Origin: Echiichthys vipera
Taxonomy: Eukaryota > Chordata > Actinopteri > Perciformes > Trachinidae
Assembly: GCA_963691815.1 (NCBI GenBank)
Contig: OY829657.1
Span: 19,051,853-19,115,852 of the forward strand
DNA length: 64,000 bases
Reading direction: 5' to 3'
The position numbers and the translations under genes are program-made. Positions 39,331-64,000 of the stretch are shown here, piece by piece. The notes under the pieces are model-generated. The model saw only the letters and a list, made by a program, of their open reading frames with translations, was not told the origin of the DNA and did not search any database. Position 1 is the stretch's first letter. Every line of letters starts with the position of its first letter.

Positions 39331-41236
39331 GTATTTATGTCACTTTTCTTAACTATTCTTTAAACTTAACTGGGTTTTACATGATCATTGTGTATGTTCG
39401 CACACGATTGGCTAAATTTGGACTTTTGTTCTACATCTTTTGTACAGTAACGTGACTGGTTTAAACTTCAAAATATGCCGTCACGTATATTTCATAATAA
39501 GCTGCTCTCTGTTTACATGAATTGAATGGAAGCGTAATTGGTTGGTGAATGGAGCATGTTTAGTGTGGTTCTGCTATGACATGTAACCACTTAGAATGAT
39601 GATGCTAATAATTCACCATTCAGTTTTGTGTGTGTGTGTATTTGTGTGGGAGTTGGGCGATGCATACAATTATAGCATATATGTTAAGGGTGTATGTACT
39701 ATGAACCTAAATAAACCAGATAAACAATGACAAAGATACCGGCACTGACAGAAATACCATAGCCATGGTATATTAAAAGGATACTTTCGTATTTTACATT
39801 CTAGGGGATTTATTATTGTTATCAGCATACATATTTAACCTACAATTTAAGAAAAGGACAAATTAGATGTGTTTTTTGCACAGTGAAAAGTTCAGGATAA
39901 ATACTCAACCTGTTGTTAACAGCGTTAGAGGGACACATACATTGAGACTGCTATTGTACTATATATACATATAGCAGAAATATAGTCTTGTAAACAAAAG
40001 ATCAAAGCCCTACACGTAATAGTAATCCATAAAGATGCAGTATCCAACTCAGTGATTTTATATATGTCCACTGAAATTCTCTATAAAGCATCTCCATAAT
40101 AAGGGTTTTAGGCATCCATGCTGAACAGATTTTCACTTGGCCCTTTGTGTCGGAGAATCTCACCTGGTCTTTGGAGTGGGGGCAGAGGGGAGAAAACCTT
40201 CCTGCCCTGACTATGGAGAGACAGCCTTCCTCTGTAACCCACTCTCATTCACAGACATCATTCATGTGCAAATCATCCTTGGACCTATTGTTCCCCCACT
40301 GCGCTTTCAGATACTTGCTGAATCAAGTGATAAATGTAATAGTAGGGCTGGAGATATGTTCCATATAGTGAAAATGTATAATATGACTTACCAATTATAA
40401 GCACTCACATTTAGCTAGAACAATAGCCACCTTCATTGTGTGTGTAATATTTCTTTATTTTTGTTTATTTGAAATTGTAAGCTGTGTCCAACATGTTTGC
40501 TAACAGAATCAAAAAGTACTATTTTAATGCTTTAGGAGAAAGGTCGCACATGCTTAGCTTTTATTCTCTTTAATATCGCAGTAATTTATAACTAACTCAG
40601 AGTACAGAAAATTACTCCAGGGCCCATTTTGATTTAAATCTTGAAAAGTATAAAAAAAGTGTAGTATCTCCACAGCATTAAAATAATGTAACATTTCTAT
40701 GGTAATTTACAATTATTTTACAATAAAAGAAAGCATAGAAAACACTATATAAGGTAGTACCTGTTTATTATGAATATATTATATTTATTACTATGAAACA
40801 TTGAACAAAAAAGACATTTTTGGTAACATTTGGACAGATACATATATACATAATAATGAATCAACTGTAAAAGTAATGAGGATGTAATACTCATTACAAT
40901 AGAACACCACTGTTCATTCACTACTCCCTGTATAATAGACACTCAATACTATCCTCTAGGTTATGCAGTAAATTGAGATTTCAAACAACCATTGTCATTT
41001 TGTATGACACAGCTGTTGTGTGTCGTGTCTGTAATTTATAAATGTAATGTGACACATTGTATCGTGGAATTGTTCGTGTCCAGGACGCTTTTCTTATTCT
41101 GCTGTTGGAATATTTGAGGGCAATATACATTCTCCCTCTAAATTTGGACAAATAAAACGGCAGAGGGTACATACAGCGCACCATATTGTCAATAGGGAGA
41201 AATGCTGGACACAGGCCTGCCATTGAGGAGAACCGA

Positions 41237-41266
41237 GCCATCATTAATGTTATTACTAACACCTGT
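41237..41266. promoter_or_regulatory. Candidate conserved element, copy 2
   Basis: Same orientation and 27 of 30 positions identical to 7592-7621, from GCCATCATTAAT to ACACCTGT. Weaker similarity may extend leftwards in both copies. Function is inferred. Confidence 0.35.
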
Positions 41267-42707
41267 TCGTCTCCTACAAGTTGATCTGAGACACAGCTTG
41301 TCAGGCTGAGGCTGATGGGATTTCATAAATTGTTTTTTTAGAGGTATTCTGTCATGAAATGAAGAGTTGGACAAACTGGAAACTTTAACCTGCTGGTGAC
41401 ACTACACTTAAAAGCCAGGGATCATTAAAATCACTATGATTCATCCTCTGTGGACAATGAATACTAAATGCCTAACCTATTCATCATACTTATTTACCAA
41501 AAATGTTGCATCAACATAACTGACTACAATTACCATCCCTGCACCCATCACACTAACATGGCCATAATTTAGCACCTTTGGCTAAAAATATGCTATACTT
41601 ACTGCAGTTGCTATTTGTAAACTGTAGATTGTCAAACTGCAATTTAATGGTTACAATTTCAGGTTTAAAAGATATAGCATATATTTCTAGGCAACCAAAT
41701 GTGGCACAGCTGCCGATAAATTGCTGAAACTCATAATGTAGCAGTACAGTATGACACATGAAAAAAAATCCTTGGAGATACAGCTTGATTAAGCTTTGCA
41801 AGCTGAATTAGTTTTGTTTCAACATTCAAGGATAAATTCACTTATCCTCGCCAAAGTAAACATTTTACCAACAACCTCTGTCAATCAGTGGAAAAGATTG
41901 TTTAACTCTATATAAAGGTGCCTGATCTCTTTGAAAAAGCCTGAGCTTGTGTAATCAAAAGCACAGCCTTTTGTCTCTTTAACACACATACCAAAGAAGC
42001 TGCCGAGGAGGCCACATCAGAATGAATGAATATTTAATTGAGGCCTATTGAGGCAGAAGATCAAAATGACCTTGCTCTTAATGATTATTCAGTGATAAAA
42101 ATAAAAGTAGGGTTGGGGAGAATGGAAGGCGCACACTTGAGAGCCTCAGTTTGTCCAGCAGGCAGGAATATATTACACAAAACCATAGCATTGTGGATGA
42201 ATGTGTTTAACTTTCCCACTTGCTTTCATCTATGTGTCCCCCCGCTTACAGATAACATTAAATTCTTATTGGAACAGATATCCAGAATGAATAATGGCCA
42301 TTTTAAAAGCACATAGAAGATTGACTGATTTTTGAACAAGAAACTACTGTTACTAATATTTTATGATTATTTATAGTCATGAAATCTGCTATCATGGAGG
42401 TATAAATCCACTGTTAGTAACACAAGTGCTTTGAGTGAACAGTTTAGACGCATGCAGGAGACTCCAATGCAAGACACCAATGAAAGAACAGTGACCCCTT
42501 CTTATTGGAAGTTGTCTGGACAAAAAGCAGGTCAATCTGGCTTGTGAGGGAGCAAGACCCTCCTCTCAACTTTCCAGACACTCATGGCTGCAATTGGTGA
42601 GGCAAAAAAGGCTGAATTGATGTGAACCGAACATGAATGGCGTTAAGCTCAGTTGATAGCATGCCAGAATGAAAAGAACAGGCTTTCATACTCAAAAACA
42701 CAGTGCA

Positions 42708-42785
42708 AGCTCACATTGAAAAGCGTGTTAATTTGTGTATCATGTGAGCTCACATTGAAAAGCGTGTTAATTTGTGTATCATGTG
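42708..42785. repeat. Perfect 39-bp tandem duplication
   Basis: Two adjacent identical 39-base units (42708-42746 and 42747-42785), starting AGCTCACATTG and ending ATCATGTG, with no mismatch. Confidence 0.97.
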
Positions 42786-45700
42786 TCCTTATCTGGTCTT
42801 AAATCTTTGTTCCAGGATTTGTGGGATCACTACACTTTTTATGTATAGCACATAAAATGGCATTCCAGGCCATATTTCTGAGCGGCAAATTCAATAAACT
42901 GAACCGTATGTGCTGCACAGCTTTGATTAGAAAGAAATGTGTCCAGGATATCACTATATACATCACATTTGGCGACAACAAACAATTATTTTCGCTGTTG
43001 ATTATTTTTTCAATAAATTGATTGACTGTTTTGATCCACAAAAAGTAAGCAAATGGTAATAAAAATGCCCATAACGATTTCCCAGAGCCTGTGGTGGGAT
43101 GCTCAAATGTCTTTCCAAACCTCAAAGCTTCATTCAGTTTGTTATCATTAAAAGACATTTGAGAAGGTGGAAAAATAAATTAATCACTTTGATTATTTAT
43201 CTTGTTGCAGATTAACTTGCTGTCGATCGATTCATTTCTTTCACGTCTAGTGAGAGTGCATCAAAATCAAAGAGCTAGGGTTTCTCACCATTATTCAACA
43301 ATCAAATAGGAGATTGAAGGTACAAGAGGCAATTTTTATGACATTGGTGGGACATAATGCGTCGACAAGGTCTTGAATAATGAACATGGACTCACTCACA
43401 ACACTGCTACAATGCTAATTCTGGAAAAAAAAAAAAATGAAATGAATAAAGATATTAAAGCAGATTTAGAGGGTTCAGTTAATCACAAACACCACAGCCT
43501 TCACTGTTAGCCAAATATGTTCTCATTGCTCTCCTTCAGCTGGTTGTGGAAGTGTGGTGTTAGAGCACTACTGAAATATGATCTGCTGCATTGACAGGTT
43601 ATTTTCCCAGACATTGTATTACACATATAACAAAGTTATAACTGCATAGTGTCAGACCTTGACCTTTGTTTCATATAACAGATGCAGAGCTCTATGGGCG
43701 CATATAGAACAAGCACAGCATTTAGAAAAAAACAAATCAAAACATGACATTCATTCACACTTTACCAATAGACATGGCTGTTGTGCATGCCATTGTTATG
43801 TGTACTTAATTCACTAAAACTGCATTTCTCGACTGCTATTGAACCCTTAATAGAACATCTTGTTAACCACCACATTAAAAGCTAGACATATTGCTTCAGA
43901 AATGTGCTCACTGATACCAAACATCACTCGAACTTGACTTGAATGATGAAGGAAAGGTCTAAATTCATGCAATGAATTTGACAGAGAGAAAATAAATAAG
44001 AGCTCCTCGAGGAAAGAGAATCTGAATTGAAACATTCTGTATGTCTGACACCGCTTCTCACGGCTGTTCTGTTTAGGTAACTTGCTTTTTATCTTCATCT
44101 GAAAAGGAAATGTGCTTAGAGTCAAGCGGCCTTTCTGCCCTTTGCTCTCACATTGAACCAGTGGGAATAATTTCAATGTTATACTTTTCAAGGGCAATTG
44201 AGTCTAAATACCTTCACATCTGACAAAAAGACAAAACCTCGAGTTTCTCATTTTATAGAAACACGCAAGTGTTAAGAGTCCATACCCACCTATAATCTTC
44301 TATTTTATTTTTGAATAATCCATTTCAAAATCATGCATGCCAACTATTACAAAAGCGTATATCTTCTACAGTCATAATTTAAAAGGATTAATAATGGGTA
44401 TGTTTGTATTGAAGGCATACAACGAAATTAATATAATGAGATACTGAGTTTATCGACTTTTCCCTTGCCATTTATTTTTAACATGAAAATTTGTCAGTGT
44501 CAATATACAAATATATATATAGCCTCTCATTTGATCATGCTAAACCTTAAGATCTGGATGGACAATTAACGATAATAAGGATTATATTACTTGTGTATAT
44601 TACCACACAAGTCCTGAAAAAAATGTTTTAGAGCCTTCTTTTTAGAGACTACAATGCATTAGCTTACATCAACATTTCAGTGTCACCTGTATTAGCTAAA
44701 CATTACAGCATAGAGGTTGTGACACTCTTTTTGGTTCTGTGAAGTGACTGAATCATCCAAAAGTTGTAGGTATGGCACATTTTAAAAGGCGAGGCTTCTA
44801 TCAGATTTTGTCCTTTGAAAAATACATTCATATTTATTGTTAAGATAAACACTCCTATTAGTTCTTCGTTGGACAATTAGCTAATTTAAAAGATCTTTTC
44901 TGCATTGAAATCCCAAGTTGTATTGTAGTTATCATAAAAAATTAATTTGTTTCCATCCTCCCTCACTCATGAGACAATCTGTATCTGTTGATCTATTCAT
45001 CTATTCAGTCAAAATAAACCTGATGATCACCTGCTGTAAGAACTGAGCTCTGTCTAGTGTCAACCTGAACATAATTGATCGAGTAACATGGCAAAGCTGA
45101 TACTGTAATTGAGTCAGTCTCCCCTTAACCGCAAGATAAAACCTTCCATGTCCTCTCCTATGACAGACTGACTACACACATTGAATATCATCCTCATTGT
45201 CTTTCTGGCATGGAATCAGAAAAGTTATTTTTAAAAATGTTATTGTGTTAGTACACATTAGTACGATATAACTTCGCTTCCACCATGAGCTATCTGTCGC
45301 ACACAAGTATCTGTTGACATGCTCCTTAACATGGATATTATGTTAGGGAGCCTTTTAGCAAACTCCAAATTATTCTGCCACAGTCCCTTTTCTGTGGTGG
45401 GTCAGGGCTGTCTGAAGCCATTATTGGTAATGAATGTGGAGTTCTACTTTAAAAGGTTCAGGCATGTAAAGTCACCTAAAGCTGACTAATGGAATCCTGC
45501 TGACACTGGGGCTTTTACCACACAACTACCCAGAATGGCAGTTTTGGAAATTTACACTACAGACATAATGAACTATAAATGTAAACTTGGGAATGTGGCC
45601 TCCCACACAGACGCTCCGAGTTATTAATAGACACAGAACATTCAATGTGCTGCAAAATGATAAATTGCAGGTGGTTTCAGCAACAATCCTGCTACTCGTG

Positions 45701-46176
45701 ACTCATTAATACAATACAGAGGAATTTATATATATATGTCTTTGTGTTTCAGTAGCATGAGCACAATTATTAAAGAAGCAGCTGTGAAAATATGTGTAGA
45801 GCGTTTGTTGGAGCTTCTAAATATTCCGAGTTTGTTAGTGCTGCAACTCTTTGTGCCCTGGGAGATGGGCCTCTTCAGCAGGTTCACAGGTCGCCCAGCA
45901 GCGTGCAGAGTGGCCATTGTGCTTTGTCATTTTACAGGTGACTCACATCACTACACTCGAGCATGCTGGAGGTAGAGCACTCGGAGATGCTTGCAGCATT
46001 CAAAATGCATGATTTTCAGCCTAGTGCAAACAAATCGCTTTAAAAGATCAGTTTAATCTATTTCGAGCTGTTATTATGAGCTGGGAGAGTTGTTCAGATA
46101 AAGAGACTGAAGCAGGGTTAACATCAGAGTGTTGGACAACTCTTCACATACTTTACCCAGCATGAGAGCTGTCAAC

Positions 46177-46182
46177 TTTATT
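46177..46182 (-). terminator. Poly(A) signal AATAAA for kiz
   Basis: AATAAA on the minus strand, about 145 bases after the kiz stop codon, giving a short 3' UTR (about 46160-46326). Confidence 0.55.
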
Positions 46183-46326
46183 ATTTGTTTTTACGATACA
46201 GTGTGCATATGATTTACAATGCAGACCACTAAAATAATGGTCAGGGGGTGAATTACTGTGGGCCAAACTGCCTGAAATTTCGCAGTGATATAATGTAGTG
46301 CATTTTAAAAAATCTGCGGGGAAATA

Positions 46327-63900
<17,574 letters not shown>

Positions 63901-64000
63901 CTGGGAGAGACTAAATACACCCATTAATGTGGTGAAAGGAAATAAAAAGGAAGGAGGCCATGTGATCAATAGGTCTGCCATTTAAAAATAAAAAAAGAGG

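Larger units (their letters stand above)
39331..46170. other. Intergenic region between nkx2.4 and the kiz 3' end
   Basis: No gene seen. It contains a perfect 39-bp tandem duplication (42708-42785), copy 2 of a short conserved-looking element (41237-41266), and scattered balanced blocks (about 40130-40330, 41960-42260, 45360-45560). I looked for XRN2-like coding sequence expected here from mammalian synteny and found none. Confidence 0.5.

Overview
The window reads as vertebrate, most likely percomorph teleost, nuclear DNA. The evidence is large introns, GT-AG splice sites, roughly 40% GC, very frequent (CA)n microsatellites, Tc1/mariner and other fish-type transposon remnants, and a chordate NK2-class homeobox gene. 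There are no bacterial-style operons, rRNA, tRNA, CRISPR arrays or phage. Family and synteny statements rest on remembered knowledge of vertebrate genomes, since no search was possible.

Two protein-coding genes can be supported. (1) nkx2.4, plus strand, two coding exons (16394-16763 and 17272-17957), encodes a complete 351-residue homeodomain transcription factor of the Nkx2.1/Nkx2.4 group. It has the TN motif, an NK2-type homeodomain with Tyr54, the NK2-specific domain and the C-terminal LLYGRTW. The paralogue-specific residues favour Nkx2.4 over Nkx2.1. (2) On the minus strand, 46327-63900 holds the 3' part of a multi-exon gene, best explained as kiz (kizuna, a centrosomal protein). Five consecutive exons join in perfect reading frame, and a separate pair of 3'-terminal exons ends at a stop followed by a poly(A) signal. 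The two genes converge, as NKX2-4 and KIZ do in human. XRN2, which lies between them in human, was not seen here.

Layout. 1-4560: AT-rich, no gene. 4768-6920: a non-autonomous DNA element interrupted by a fold-back Tc1 derivative. 6921-14400: no recognised gene, one exon-like ORF at 7831-8009. 14400-16393: likely nkx2.4 upstream regulatory DNA and promoter. 16394-18720: nkx2.4, with a large (AC)n(AT)n tract in its 3' UTR. 18720-46170: about 27 kb of intergenic DNA with several conserved-element-like stretches, two decayed LINE fragments (26380-27450, 38215-39330), a frame-broken Tc1 element with IR/DR-type ends (27648-29124), a hAT-like remnant (33547-34780), an unrecognised 188-codon ORF (35989-36555) and several microsatellites. 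46177-63900: the kiz 3' half, whose introns carry nested transposons (55316-57906, 57922-58196), long simple repeats and enhancer-like blocks.

The two genes are not obviously functionally related. One specifies ventral forebrain/hypothalamic and thyroid-type fates; the other maintains centrosome integrity. Their proximity more likely reflects an ancient regulatory block in which enhancers of the Nkx2 locus lie in intergenic DNA and in the introns of a bystander gene. I see no clear new multi-gene biological system. The observations most worth checking are the inverted-repeat Tc1 derivative, a 30-bp element repeated 33 kb apart (27/30 identical), the unexplained 188-codon ORF, the unresolved middle of the kiz 3' half, and the 600-bp element with near-perfect ends nested in a kiz intron.
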